Assembly (NCBI GenBank): GCA_014860005.1
Contig: JACZKP010000094.1
Coordinates: 1-47,201, forward strand
Origin: Verrucomicrobiota bacterium
GTDB taxonomy: Bacteria; Verrucomicrobiota; Verrucomicrobiae; Limisphaerales; UBA11358
Reading direction: 5' to 3'
DNA: 47,201 nucleotides
The stretch's first letter is position 1. The number at the start of each line of letters is the position of its first letter. The notes below the pieces were generated by a model that was not told the DNA's origin, made no database searches, and saw only the letters and a program-made list of their open reading frames with translations. The position numbers and the translations under genes were made by a program. Shown one piece after another: positions 7,918-16,543 of the stretch.

Positions 7918-10230
7918 ATGAAGAATCCACTGCCTGCTGTATGGCTATTCGCCCTCTGCCTGATCTCGCTATGCACCCCAGACTCCGCCCCGGCGGTTTC
8001 TGCCATGCGCCTGCCCGGTCAACCGCCGGACCTCACGCTGTGGTGGGCCTTGTCCAGCGCTGCCAAGATCCTGCCTGACCAATCGCCGCCGACCGTCACG
8101 AATTCGACCATCCGGCTCAGCAGCGCTGGCAACGAACGCGAGGCAGTGCAACTGGTAATTCGCACCACCCGTCGGCTCGAAGAGGTTCGGCTCACGTGCG
8201 GTGACCTGACCGGACCGGACGGCGCCCAGATCGCACGCGGCGCTATCGAAGTTCTCCAGGTCATGTATCTGGACATCACCCAACCCACGGATCGCGCCTC
8301 GAAGAAAGGTCTTTGGCCTGATCCATTGCTGCCCGTCCGCGAACCGCTGGAATTGAAGCCCGATTTCAATCACGCCTTCTGGCTGCGCGTCTTCGTCCCG
8401 TCGAGTACGCCGGCAGGAACGTACCGCGGCGCCGTTGAATTGCAGGCCAAGGGTCTGGCAACAAGCGTTCCCATTGAGCTGACCGTTTACGACTTTGCGC
8501 TGCCCGACCGCATGACGTGTACCACGGCGTTTGGCTTTTCCCCTGACAATGTGTTCCGCTATCACGGCTTGAAGACCGAGCAACAGAAACGGCTGGTCCT
8601 CGAAAAATACTGGACCAACTTCGCCGCGCACCATGTTTCGCCTTACGACCCCGCGCCCCTCGATCCGATCGGCGTCAAGTGGCCGGACATTCAGCCGCCT
8701 AAGACTTCGTGGGACAACTGGTCTGGCCTGCGCATCGTGAGCAACGAAGTTCATTCAGGTGAGGGGGCATTACTGATCTATGACGATCAGGTCAACGCCA
8801 ACGTTACGGTGGCTTACGAACCCCTCATCAAGATTCCGCCCAAGGGACTGCGGGTGAAATGCTGGTATCGCACCGCGGTGCCAGGCCATCGCTTTCTCGT
8901 GACCTTCACTCATTTCGACGCCCGGAAGCAGTGGATGTCCGGACGCAACAACGACATCACTTTGAGCGGCAGCGGCCAGTGGCAGAATATTAACGAACTA
9001 CTCACGAGCTTTCCGCCCGGCGCAGAATACGTTCGCTTCCATGCCCGGGCGACGGTCTGGACCGAGCAAGGCGAAGAACTCGGCCTGGTGTGGTTCGATG
9101 ACATTTCCATCACCGACGCGGAAACCGGGGTTGAACTGATGCAGGGCGGAGACTTCGAGCGCCAGCCGCGCACCCAACCCGTTGTGCCACTGGATCGGCT
9201 TAAGGTTCAACTCGATTTCACCACTTGGGATCAGGCAATGACCCGTGCGATGGACCAGTATCATTTCAACTCTTTCGGCGTGAGCATTCCCGGCATCGGC
9301 GGTGGAACGTTCCATGAGATTTCACCGCCCAACCTGCTGGGCTTTGCCGAGAACACGCCGGAATATCCCGTGCTGTTCGATTCCTACTGCCGGCAATTGG
9401 AGGCTCACCTTGAGGCCAAAGGCTGGCTGGACAAAGCATTCATCTACTGGTTCGACGAACCCAGTGCCGACCAATACCCGTTCGTGATGAATGGCTTTGA
9501 CAAACTCAAGCGTTGCTGCCCGCGCATCGCCCGGATGTTGACCGAGCAAGTCGAGCCGGGGTTGATCGGCGGACCAAACATCTGGTGCAGCATCACCGAC
9601 GCGTATGATCACGCTCGCGCGGAAGAACGCCGGAAGCACGGCGAGAAATTCTGGTGGTATGTCTGCACCGGTCCGAAAGCGCCCTATGCCGGCCTGTTCA
9701 TTGATCATCCTGCCCCCGAGATGCGCATCTGGCTCTGGCAGACGTTTCAGCGCAACATCGAGGGCGTTCTGGTCTGGGAAACCACTTACTGGAACAGCAG
9801 CGCCGCATATCCCGATGCCAGCCGCCCGCAGAATCCCTACACCGACCCGATGAGTTGGACCTCCGGCTACAGCACGCCGGCGGGCGACCGTCGGCCTTGG
9901 GGCAACGGCGATGGACGCTTCATTTATCCGCCTCTGGCCGCAGCTTCGGGCAGTGATACGCCGGTGCTGGAAGGGCCGGTGGATTCAATTCGCTGGGAAC
10001 ATCTGCGCGATGGCATTGAGGATTACGAATACCTCTGCATTTTGCGTCAGCGACTGGCGGAGCGCCGCCCCAGCCTTTCCGATGCGACCTATCAACGCCT
10101 CGCCCGCCTGTTGGAAGTGCCCGAAGACATCACCCGCAGCTTGACGGAATTTGCCACCGACGGGGCACCTATCGAGAAGCAACGTGAGCGGGTGGCACGG
10201 GCCATCGAAGAGTTGGGGCGACTGCCGTAA
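7918..10230 (+). CDS. Exported GH123/DUF4091-type glycosidase with inserted beta-sandwich module
   Basis: The frame is open from 7711, but I place the start at the ATG at 7918 because it begins a standard signal peptide (MKNPLPAVWLFALCLISLC, cleavage near residue 26), giving 770 residues. The N-terminal domain (about 30-210) has EREAVQLVIR and PSSTPAGTYRGAVEL, typical of the beta-sandwich before DUF4091/GH123 barrels. A carbohydrate-binding-like sandwich is inserted at about 250-415 (SWDNWSGLRIVSNEVHSGEG). The barrel carries FIYWFDEPSADQYPF near 507-521, where the adjacent Asp-Glu pair is the position expected for GH123 catalysis, and the conserved IRWEHLRDGIEDYEYLCIL block (about 691-709). 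Known GH123 enzymes are beta-N-acetylgalactosaminidases using substrate-assisted catalysis; most DUF4091 relatives have no known substrate. The inserted module makes the protein longer than a minimal member. Confidence 0.8.
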   Translation: MKNPLPAVWLFALCLISLCTPDSAPAVSAMRLPGQPPDLTLWWALSSAAKILPDQSPPTVTNSTIRLSSAGNEREAVQLVIRTTRRLEEVRLTCGDLTGPDGAQIARGAIEVLQVMYLDITQPTDRASKKGLWPDPLLPVREPLELKPDFNHAFWLRVFVPSSTPAGTYRGAVELQAKGLATSVPIELTVYDFALPDRMTCTTAFGFSPDNVFRYHGLKTEQQKRLVLEKYWTNFAAHHVSPYDPAPLDPIGVKWPDIQPPKTSWDNWSGLRIVSNEVHSGEGALLIYDDQVNANVTVAYEPLIKIPPKGLRVKCWYRTAVPGHRFLVTFTHFDARKQWMSGRNNDITLSGSGQWQNINELLTSFPPGAEYVRFHARATVWTEQGEELGLVWFDDISITDAETGVELMQGGDFERQPRTQPVVPLDRLKVQLDFTTWDQAMTRAMDQYHFNSFGVSIPGIGGGTFHEISPPNLLGFAENTPEYPVLFDSYCRQLEAHLEAKGWLDKAFIYWFDEPSADQYPFVMNGFDKLKRCCPRIARMLTEQVEPGLIGGPNIWCSITDAYDHARAEERRKHGEKFWWYVCTGPKAPYAGLFIDHPAPEMRIWLWQTFQRNIEGVLVWETTYWNSSAAYPDASRPQNPYTDPMSWTSGYSTPAGDRRPWGNGDGRFIYPPLAAASGSDTPVLEGPVDSIRWEHLRDGIEDYEYLCILRQRLAERRPSLSDATYQRLARLLEVPEDITRSLTEFATDGAPIEKQRERVARAIEELGRLP

Positions 10231-10400
10231 GCTTGAGATTCAGCGCCGCGGGCGAGAGCGTGGGAGAAGCGAAACTCAGGAAGGCGATTGACCATTTGCC
10301 GATGAATTTCATTGTTGCGGGTTGACTCAGTTGTCACAACTGATCGTCGGCTTCAACGTTCAAGCGTGCAGCCGGGCCGCCTCGACCCAGCCCGTGACAC

Positions 10401-10670
10401 CTATTCATCAGCCAGGATGAATTGACGTTTGCTGGGGTCAATCACCAGCTTTTTGCCGGGCGGCGCAACCGGCAAGGTCTTCCCACTGATGGCCAAAAAC
10501 GCAGCCAATTCATTCGTTGAGGGTGGAAAAGAACCGCTGCGCATTGCCACCACCGTCAACGCGCGGTTCAGTTCCTCCAAAGAGGCGGCGTTCTCAGCCC
10601 CGGTCTTTGGCCGCCCACAACCAGCGGCCAGTGCCAGGACCACCAAACAGGTCAGGAATAACTGTCTCAT
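10401..10670 (-). CDS. Small lipoprotein paired with pseudopilin
   Basis: 89 residues. [19 protein letters not shown] is a lipoprotein signal with lipobox LAAGC, so the mature protein would start at Cys18 and be lipid-anchored. The mature part is about 70 residues ([20 protein letters not shown], then [20 protein letters not shown]). It resembles small verrucomicrobial proteins that travel with type II/IV pseudopilin-like genes and that may be a soluble pilin-head fragment. Its ATG overlaps the TGA of the upstream pseudopilin gene (ATGA, 10667-10670), so the two are translationally coupled. The function is unknown. Confidence 0.7.
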   Translation of the reverse strand: MRQLFLTCLVVLALAAGCGRPKTGAENAASLEELNRALTVVAMRSGSFPPSTNELAAFLAISGKTLPVAPPGKKLVIDPSKRQFILADE

Positions 10671-11527
10671 GGTGCGTTGGGATCAGTCCCCCGGTGGTGG
10701 CGCGCCCACAAGGCTTCCTGCCGGGTGCGTGGCAGCGGCGTCGGCCAACCCCAGCCGGCGCGGCTGTTCAGCGTCGTCTCGGCATGCGCGTCCATGAACA
10801 GGAAATTTACCCGCCGATTGTGGCGCGGGATCGCGCGCGCATCGCCCGAAGCATAGCCGCCGGAATCCGAGGGCGAACGGAAGTAAGTGGCCCCACCGCC
10901 ATAGTACTGCTGCAAAACGGCATCGAACGCCGCATCCGGCAACCAGTTGTCGGGCGACAAGGCTCTGGTGGCCAGGGTCACGGCTCCAGCATCGCCAAAG
11001 CCGATGCACCGGGAGGGGTTGGCGACGCCATTCATTTTGAACGGTCGGGCGGACAGGTTGGCCTCCTGCCACAGCGTGCCAATCTCGGGATAATTGATGC
11101 CGATGCCCAGCGTGTGATTGGCGGCAAAGCCGCCGCCGATGCTTTTGGTGGCCAGGGTTTTCAAGGAAGGACAATCAAACGAACTGAAGGTCTTCATGTA
11201 CCCGCCCATTCGCAGCCGGTCCTGCCAGAAAATGGCATCCCCGTTCTGGACAATCCAATCGGGCGTGATGGTGATTTTACCACTCAGCCCGTTGATATAA
11301 AGCGGGATGATTTGCCCCTGATTGTCGTCGCTATACATCGCCGAGGCCACGCCAATCTGCTTCTGGTTGCTCAAGCAGTGGATGGTCTTGGCCTTATCCT
11401 TCGCCTTGCTCAAGGCCGGCAATAACATCCCCGCCAAGATCGCAATGATCGCAATGACGACCAGCAGTTCGATGAGGGTGAAAGCACGTCGGACAGGGCC
11501 GTCACCAAGAGCTTGATTTCGTCTCAT
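10667..11527 (-). CDS. Type II/IV pseudopilin-like protein with prepilin cleavage motif
   Basis: 286 residues starting from the ATG at 11525-11527 ([15 protein letters not shown]); a longer frame to 11614 exists, but its extra residues do not look like a leader. The prepilin peptidase site and N-terminal helix are [19 protein letters not shown], with the methylated Phe and the Glu at +5 in place. [20 protein letters not shown] follows, a hallmark of the large verrucomicrobial pseudopilin expansion. Near the C-terminus, [16 protein letters not shown] is the family's H-x-x-x-x-N-FLF-D-H-type block. The protein is presumably processed by prepilin peptidase and anchored in the inner membrane. Genomes of this group encode many copies with unknown roles, possibly in secretion or in surface attachment of degradative enzymes. 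It is followed by the overlapping lipoprotein gene. Confidence 0.85.
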   Translation of the reverse strand: MRRNQALGDGPVRRAFTLIELLVVIAIIAILAGMLLPALSKAKDKAKTIHCLSNQKQIGVASAMYSDDNQGQIIPLYINGLSGKITITPDWIVQNGDAIFWQDRLRMGGYMKTFSSFDCPSLKTLATKSIGGGFAANHTLGIGINYPEIGTLWQEANLSARPFKMNGVANPSRCIGFGDAGAVTLATRALSPDNWLPDAAFDAVLQQYYGGGATYFRSPSDSGGYASGDARAIPRHNRRVNFLFMDAHAETTLNSRAGWGWPTPLPRTRQEALWARHHRGTDPNAP

Positions 11528-11580
11528 GGCATTTGGAAATGGCCGTTGAAAAAGCCCTGGGTATCCGGCGTCTCTCCGGG

Positions 11581-11826
11581 TCACCCCTTCTTCGCCGCCT
11601 TGATCTTGGCCCACCGCGCCTTGGCCGCCCGGCTGATGGCTGCCTTCGCGGCGTCACTCATCGTGAACTTTTTCTTTTTCCTGGCGAGGGCGGGCGCCGA
11701 ACCGGCGGAAGCGGCTACATCGCCCAAGATGGCTGCAAGTTGTTTCTCCAGACCCTCGATCTTTTCCTTGAGGGCGGCGGCTTGCTTCAGTTGTACGCTG
11801 GTGAGTGTGTTCAATGACTTGTTCAT
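11581..11826 (-). CDS. Small Lys/Ala-rich protein
   Basis: 81 residues from the ATG at 11824-11826 ([20 protein letters not shown]). The N-terminal half is a likely coiled coil ([20 protein letters not shown]). The C-terminal half, after a Ser/Ala-rich hinge, is very basic: [11 protein letters not shown] followed by [20 protein letters not shown]. The S-x-A-A-[RK]-A-x-[IL]-A-x-A-x-[RK]-A-R-W-A-K pattern is a short helical motif found at the ends of many small proteins of Verrucomicrobiota and Planctomycetota, sometimes compared to AT-hook or histone-H1-like tails. This suggests nucleic-acid or nucleoid binding, but that is inference. A longer frame from 11865 exists; the 11826 start fits the promoter candidate just upstream. 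Confidence 0.6.
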   Translation of the reverse strand: MNKSLNTLTSVQLKQAAALKEKIEGLEKQLAAILGDVAASAGSAPALARKKKKFTMSDAAKAAISRAAKARWAKIKAAKKG

Positions 11827-11835
11827 AGGATTGAG

Positions 11836-11865
11836 ACTATAGAAAGCAAGGCGGGCCGGGCGCAA
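11836..11865 (-). promoter_or_regulatory. Candidate promoter for the Lys/Ala-rich protein
   Basis: Reading the minus strand, TTGCGC (11860-11865) and TATAGT (11836-11841, 5 of 6 matches) are separated by 18 bases. Transcription would begin only a few bases before the ATG at 11826, so the mRNA would be almost leaderless; no Shine-Dalgarno precedes the ATG, consistent with that. Confidence 0.35.
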
Positions 11866-11910
11866 TAACGGATAAGTCTAAATGTAGAAACTCCAACGCA
11901 CGTCAGCTCT

Positions 11911-13083
11911 TCACTTCCGCTTGTTCTCGAACCAAACCGGGCCGCCCCACTTGCCGGTAACCACCACATCCACGTCACCATCTCCATCCAGGTCCACCGC
12001 ACACAGGTTCACGCCGGAGCCGATGCCGGCATCGTAGGAAATGGTGTGCCGCGTCCACTTGGGGTTCGCGCCGCGCTGGAGTTCATACCAGTAAACGCCC
12101 AGCTTGCCGTACGCGTCCGGGTCGGAACCGTTGTGGGCCATGAAGCGTTTGCCCGTGATGAGATCGGGCGTGCCGTCGCCGTTGATGTCGGCCAGGGCGA
12201 GGCTGTGGGCCTGGCTCCATGAATCGTCAATCAAGTGTTGCTTCCAGGTGATCTTCCCGTCGGTGCGCACCTGCTCATACCAGAAGATGCCGTGTTTGTG
12301 CGCGCTGCTGGTGATCACATCCGGCAATTTGTCACCGTTCACATCGAGCACCAGAATCTGCGGGGTATGATCGGCCTTCCCGTCCTTGGCGCCCAGCGCC
12401 CACGGATGCTCGATCCATTTGCCCTGGCGCGGATCCGCCGGCGCTTCAAACCAGGCATCCGGCCGTAACACATCCGGGCGGCCATCCCCGTTCACGTCCC
12501 CCACCCCACCGCCGAAGTTCATGGGTTTGTCGGAGATGACGTGCTTTACCAGCCCCCGCTTGCCCGACGGAAGCACCGCGGCCTCATACCAGACCGTAGG
12601 CGCGCAGTTGGCCAAGATTTCGTTGGACTGGCCGTCGCCATCAATATCCACCGGGTCTCCCGATTCATAGTTGCCACTGGAATCAACGACCTCCTCGACC
12701 CACTCAGCCGCCGCGCCGGCGGGCTGCCGATACCAGCGCACGCACTTGCAGAACCACCCGCAGGAAACCAAATCCAGCCGGCCATCGCCGTCCACGTCCA
12801 GCGGCAGGTTCATGAAATCGTCCACGTAACCTTTACCTTCCGCATCAACCTCGCCGGAGAGAGTGCGAATTTTGACCGGCTTCCAATCCGGCGCGAGATA
12901 CAGGTTTGGGCCGGCGACAATGTCAAGCCGGCCATCCTGGTTGAAATCTCCCACGCCCACCGCCTCACTGCGAACCTGGCCGATGCGATGGGCGACGAAT
13001 TTGACGGGTGAATCTGCGGCGTACAACCAGGCGGGGGTAATAACGAGGCAGACTGCAACAACTCGGAGTGGCATTGAGTTCAT
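11911..13083 (-). CDS. Exported FG-GAP/VCBS repeat protein
   Basis: 390 residues. I choose the ATG at 13081-13083 over an in-frame GTG at 13098 because AGGA precedes it by 8 bases. The signal peptide is MNSMPLRVVAVCLVITPAWL, cleaved near AADSP. At least six FG-GAP/VCBS-type repeats carry the Ca2+-binding DxNxDGxxD loop: VGDFNQDGRLDIVAGPN, LDVDGDGRLDLVSCG, IDGDGQSN, VGDVNGDGRPDV, VLDVNGDKLPDV, LADINGDGTPDLITGK and AVDLDGDGDVDVVVTGK. The repeats should fold as a seven-bladed beta-propeller. Such proteins in this phylum are secreted and presumably bind ligands or glycans; no enzymatic residues are evident. A second, diverged propeller gene lies at 31071-32357. Confidence 0.85.
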   Translation of the reverse strand: MNSMPLRVVAVCLVITPAWLYAADSPVKFVAHRIGQVRSEAVGVGDFNQDGRLDIVAGPNLYLAPDWKPVKIRTLSGEVDAEGKGYVDDFMNLPLDVDGDGRLDLVSCGWFCKCVRWYRQPAGAAAEWVEEVVDSSGNYESGDPVDIDGDGQSNEILANCAPTVWYEAAVLPSGKRGLVKHVISDKPMNFGGGVGDVNGDGRPDVLRPDAWFEAPADPRQGKWIEHPWALGAKDGKADHTPQILVLDVNGDKLPDVITSSAHKHGIFWYEQVRTDGKITWKQHLIDDSWSQAHSLALADINGDGTPDLITGKRFMAHNGSDPDAYGKLGVYWYELQRGANPKWTRHTISYDAGIGSGVNLCAVDLDGDGDVDVVVTGKWGGPVWFENKRK

Positions 13084-13091
13084 AAAGTTTT

Positions 13092-13095
13092 TCCT
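13092..13095 (-). promoter_or_regulatory. Shine-Dalgarno that decides the FG-GAP gene start
   Basis: AGGA on the minus strand, 8 bases before the ATG at 13081-13083 and overlapping the alternative GTG start, so it favours the ATG. Confidence 0.45.
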
Positions 13096-13348
13096 CACAC
13101 CGCGAGCCTGCGCTGGTCGCGTCTCGGCGTCAAGCGATGAGAAGCGACGAGGTGCGGCCAGTTTGAGAGTCCAGAAAGTTGAAGACGACCATCAAGGCCA
13201 CTCAGAATGGAACTTGACCAACTTGTCCGAATTGGAAAAAGGCGTTCTGAATCTGCAAACTTCCCGCTCACAATCAAACGGTTTGTTCCACGGAATTCTC
13301 CCTGCCGCGGGAAGTGATCAGCGATTGACCGCAGCATTATGCCCGCGC

Positions 13349-14698
13349 TCATTTCGGCGACCGGCTGAAGAACTCGCGTTGCAGCCGCAGCAGCAGCGGA
13401 ATGGAGGCCAGCAGGCCGATCAAATTCGGAATCGCCATCAAGCCGTTCAGCGTGTCAGCTATGTCCCAAACCAAGTGCAGCGAGCCGGTCGCGCCCAAGT
13501 AAACAAACACCAGCCAAGCAAGCCGGTAGGGCATGGCGGCTTTGGTGCCCAGCAGATATACGATGCCCGTTTCCCCGTAGTAACTCCAGCCCAGCAGCGT
13601 CGAGAAGGCGAACAACATCAACCCGCCGGTGACCACCACGGAACCGAACGTCCCGGGTAGTCCTGTCTCAAACGCCTTGGCCGACAACGCCGCGCCCGTG
13701 ATGCCGCTGCTCCACGTATCAGTCGTCAAAATCACCAGCGCCGTCGCCGTGCAGATCAGCAGGGTGTCCACGAACACCTCGAACACCCCATACATGCCCT
13801 GCCGCACGGGATGATCCGTGTCCGCCGCGCAATGAACCATCGGCGCGCTGCCCAGTCCCGCTTCATTGGAGAAGAGTCCCCGGGCAATGCCGTAACGCAG
13901 CGCCATCATGATTGTGCTCCCGGCAAAGCCGCCCACCGCGGCCGTGCCGGAGAACGCGCCCTCAAAAATCAGCCGGAAGGCGTGCGGTAGTTTATCGGCA
14001 TGCAGTACCAGCACGGCGGCGGCCCCGCTCAGATACAACAACGCCATGAAGGGCACCAGCCATTGTGTAACGCGCGCAATGGATTTGATCCCCCCCAGAA
14101 TCACCACGGCGGTCAGCCCTACCAGCGTAAGTCCGGTCAGCCAGGTTGGAATATTGAAAGTTGCTTTAAGTGCGTCCGCCACGGAATTGGCCTGCACCAT
14201 GTTGCCGATGCCAAAGGCCGCCAGCGCCGTGAGCAACGCGAACGCGCTGCCCAACCACGGCCAGCCCAGCCCCTTTTTCAAAATATACATCGCCCCGCCG
14301 CGCATCGCGCCGGAGGCATCCGTCTCCCGGTAATGCATGGCTATGACAATTTCCGCATACTTGGTCGCCATACCGAAGAGCCCGGACACCCACAGCCAGA
14401 AGACCGCGCCCGGCCCACCGAGGCAAATCGCCGTGGCCACGCCGGCAATGTTGCCGACTCCCACCGTGGAAGCGAGTGCGGTGGCCACGGCTTGGAAAGG
14501 CCGGACATCTCCCTGGCCGCCTCCGCGCCGGGTGATTTTGCCCAGCACCTCGCGTAACGCAAAGCCCAGGCGACGAAACTGTACCGCGCCAGTCAGAACG
14601 GTGAGTATGAGCCCCGTACCCATCAGTAACACGATCATGGGCCAGCCCCAGACATAGCTATTGAGAGTTGAGTTCAGGCTTTGCAGGGTTTCAGTCAT
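13349..14698 (-). CDS. Amino-acid carrier, alanine/glycine:cation symporter (AGCS) family
   Basis: 449 residues, polytopic inner-membrane protein with about 10-11 helices. The family signature is clear: GGPGAVFWLWVSGLFGMATK (about 113-132), with ALASTVGVGNIAGVATAI just before it and YAEIVIAMHYR after. FSNEAGLGSAPMVHCAADTD (about 275-294) and AFSTLLGWSYYGETGIVYLL (about 372-391) are further AGCS blocks. The length is normal for the family (about 450-490). It should import alanine, glycine or a related amino acid with Na+ or H+. It is convergent with nothing nearby and appears monocistronic; the 273 bases up to the divergent ene-reductase gene must hold both promoters. Confidence 0.92.
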   Translation of the reverse strand: MTETLQSLNSTLNSYVWGWPMIVLLMGTGLILTVLTGAVQFRRLGFALREVLGKITRRGGGQGDVRPFQAVATALASTVGVGNIAGVATAICLGGPGAVFWLWVSGLFGMATKYAEIVIAMHYRETDASGAMRGGAMYILKKGLGWPWLGSAFALLTALAAFGIGNMVQANSVADALKATFNIPTWLTGLTLVGLTAVVILGGIKSIARVTQWLVPFMALLYLSGAAAVLVLHADKLPHAFRLIFEGAFSGTAAVGGFAGSTIMMALRYGIARGLFSNEAGLGSAPMVHCAADTDHPVRQGMYGVFEVFVDTLLICTATALVILTTDTWSSGITGAALSAKAFETGLPGTFGSVVVTGGLMLFAFSTLLGWSYYGETGIVYLLGTKAAMPYRLAWLVFVYLGATGSLHLVWDIADTLNGLMAIPNLIGLLASIPLLLRLQREFFSRSPK

Positions 14699-14971
14699 GA
14701 TGCGTGCGTAGGACTCTAAAAAGGCCAGCCTTCAACTTCAAGCAGCGGCTCACAGATTTTCCACGATAAAACCTTCCCCGGCGGGACGTGATGTTTAGAT
14801 TGGCCAATCGAATCACGATGGCCTTGGCACGGTTGAGCTTGCCCCGCCAGCCTGGAATCTCGCTGCGCTCTGCTCCGTTGAGGAAAAGTTGCCAAAGATG
14901 ACGACTGAAGCGGGTCACTTGCGAAAGTCAGGTGAACCGCTAATCTATGCGCGATTGCACACAGCCAAATC

Positions 14972-16084
14972 ATGACGACAACTTCCACAGCGACCCACTC
15001 ACCACATTTGCTTTCACCATTTGATCTGCGTGGCTTGGCATTACGCAACCGGATGGTCATGGCTCCGCTGACCCGCGCCCGTGCCGGACGCGAGCGCCTG
15101 CCAAACGATTTGATGGCGGAGTACTACACGCAACGCGCCTCAGCCGGTTTGATCATCACCGAAGCAACGGTCGTTTCCGAACAGGGCATTGGCTGGGTTG
15201 ATTCCCCAGGCATCTACAACGACGCCCAGCAAGCCGGGTGGAAACGCATTGTCGCCGCGTTGCACGCCCGGAGCACCCCGGTGTTCCTTCAACTCTGGCA
15301 TTGCGGACGCGCCTCGCACAGCAGCTTTCACGAGGGGCAACCTGCGGTATCGGCTTCCGCCATCAAACTCAACGGGGACTACATTCATACGCCAGTGGGC
15401 AAGCAACCTTACGAAACGCCGCGCGCGTTGGAAACGGCAGAGGTCGCCACAGTGGTAACAGATTACCGGGATGCAGCCAGGCGGGCCAGGGCTGCGGGAT
15501 TTGACGGCGTGGAAATTCACGCCGCCAACGGATACCTGATTGATCAATTCCTCCAATCGAAGACAAATAAAAGGACGGATTGCTACGGCGGCAGCGTCGA
15601 GAATCGTTTCCGGTTTTTGAAGGAAATCCTGGAGGCCATTGTTACCGTATGGCCGGCCAACCGGGTCGGGGTTCGCCTTTCACCCAACGGCAATTTCAAT
15701 GACATGGGATCGTCGGATTTCCGGGAAACCTTCACTTACGCCGCCGGTCAATTGAACGCTTATGGACTGGCTTATTTGCATGTGGTGGACGGGCTGGCGT
15801 TTGGATTTCACCAACAAGGCGAACCGATGACGCTCCCCGAGTTTCGCGCGGTATTTGCCGGACCGCTGATGGGTAATTGCGGCTATACGCAGGCAACGGC
15901 AGAGGCGGCGATTGCCTCTAGTCACGCAGACCTCATCGCCTTTGGCCGGCCTTATCTGAGTAATCCGGATCTCGTCGAACGTTTCGCCAACGGATGGGAG
16001 TTGAATCCACCAGCGGACCAGAAAGCATGGTCGGCCCCGACTGCTCAGGGTTACACGGACTTTCCATTTCATGCCAGTCTTTGA
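14972..16084 (+). CDS. Old-yellow-enzyme ene-reductase (NADH:flavin oxidoreductase, NemA-like)
   Basis: 370 residues, the usual length for FMN-dependent ene-reductases. The N-terminus LLSPFDLRGLALRNRMVMAP binds FMN. LQLWHCGRASH (about 107-117) is the flavin and substrate loop. EIHAANGYLIDQFLQ (about 179-193) holds the His-Asn pair that binds the carbonyl of the substrate. The conserved YGGSVENRFRF follows, and ADLIAFGRPYLSNPDLVER near the end is the phosphate-binding region. It should reduce activated C=C bonds (enones, maleimides) or nitro groups using NAD(P)H, in the cytoplasm, usually in detoxification. The start has no obvious Shine-Dalgarno. The small GIY-YIG-like gene follows after 26 bases in the same direction. 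Confidence 0.92.
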   Translation: MTTTSTATHSPHLLSPFDLRGLALRNRMVMAPLTRARAGRERLPNDLMAEYYTQRASAGLIITEATVVSEQGIGWVDSPGIYNDAQQAGWKRIVAALHARSTPVFLQLWHCGRASHSSFHEGQPAVSASAIKLNGDYIHTPVGKQPYETPRALETAEVATVVTDYRDAARRARAAGFDGVEIHAANGYLIDQFLQSKTNKRTDCYGGSVENRFRFLKEILEAIVTVWPANRVGVRLSPNGNFNDMGSSDFRETFTYAAGQLNAYGLAYLHVVDGLAFGFHQQGEPMTLPEFRAVFAGPLMGNCGYTQATAEAAIASSHADLIAFGRPYLSNPDLVERFANGWELNPPADQKAWSAPTAQGYTDFPFHASL

Positions 16085-16110
16085 GCAGGTGACGGTTTAG
16101 CCGGACACGA

Positions 16111-16476
16111 ATGATGAAGCGCCGAACTCTCAAAACTCTTCGCGCCAAAGGGAACCCGGATCATCATAATGTCTATGTCGTCCTGCTTGATCCTGCCGTG
16201 GGAAATCTCCGGAAAGTCCGGGCTGAAAACCGTAAACGTAATCGGAGCCAACCCTGCGTTTACGTCGGCATGTCCGGGCTGACACCGGAGCAACGATTCG
16301 CCAATCACAAGGCGGGTGACAAGGCGGCCGCGGTGGTGAAGCGCTACGGCATCCGGCTGCTCCCGGAACTTTACGAGCACCTGAACCCAATGCCATTCGA
16401 GGCTGCGGCTCAGATGGAAATGGATTTGGCGGAGGATTTACGCCGGGCTGGATACACCGTTACCGGTGGACATTGA
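16111..16476 (+). CDS. Small GIY-YIG-like nuclease-fold protein
   Basis: 121 residues. The layout fits a compact GIY-YIG domain: HNVYVVLLD (about 19-27) for the GIY strand, PCVYVGMSGLTPEQRFANHK (about 48-67) for the YIG strand followed by the T/S-x-x-x-x-R-x-x-x-H helix, then YGIRLLPELYEHLNPM and a late EAAAQMEMDLAEDLRRAGY helix carrying Glu residues that could supply the metal-binding acid. The GIY residues are altered (VYV and VYVG), as in many divergent members. No extra DNA-binding domain is present. It might be a stand-alone DNA repair or mobile-element nuclease, or an inactive relative. It lies 26 bases after the ene-reductase and could share its transcript. Confidence 0.55.
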   Translation: MMKRRTLKTLRAKGNPDHHNVYVVLLDPAVGNLRKVRAENRKRNRSQPCVYVGMSGLTPEQRFANHKAGDKAAAVVKRYGIRLLPELYEHLNPMPFEAAAQMEMDLAEDLRRAGYTVTGGH

Positions 16477-16543
16477 CCTCGGCTTTACGCCATGCCGGAG
16501 GGTTGTGACAAGCCAGTCATACGGTGGCGGGCAAACGTACCGC

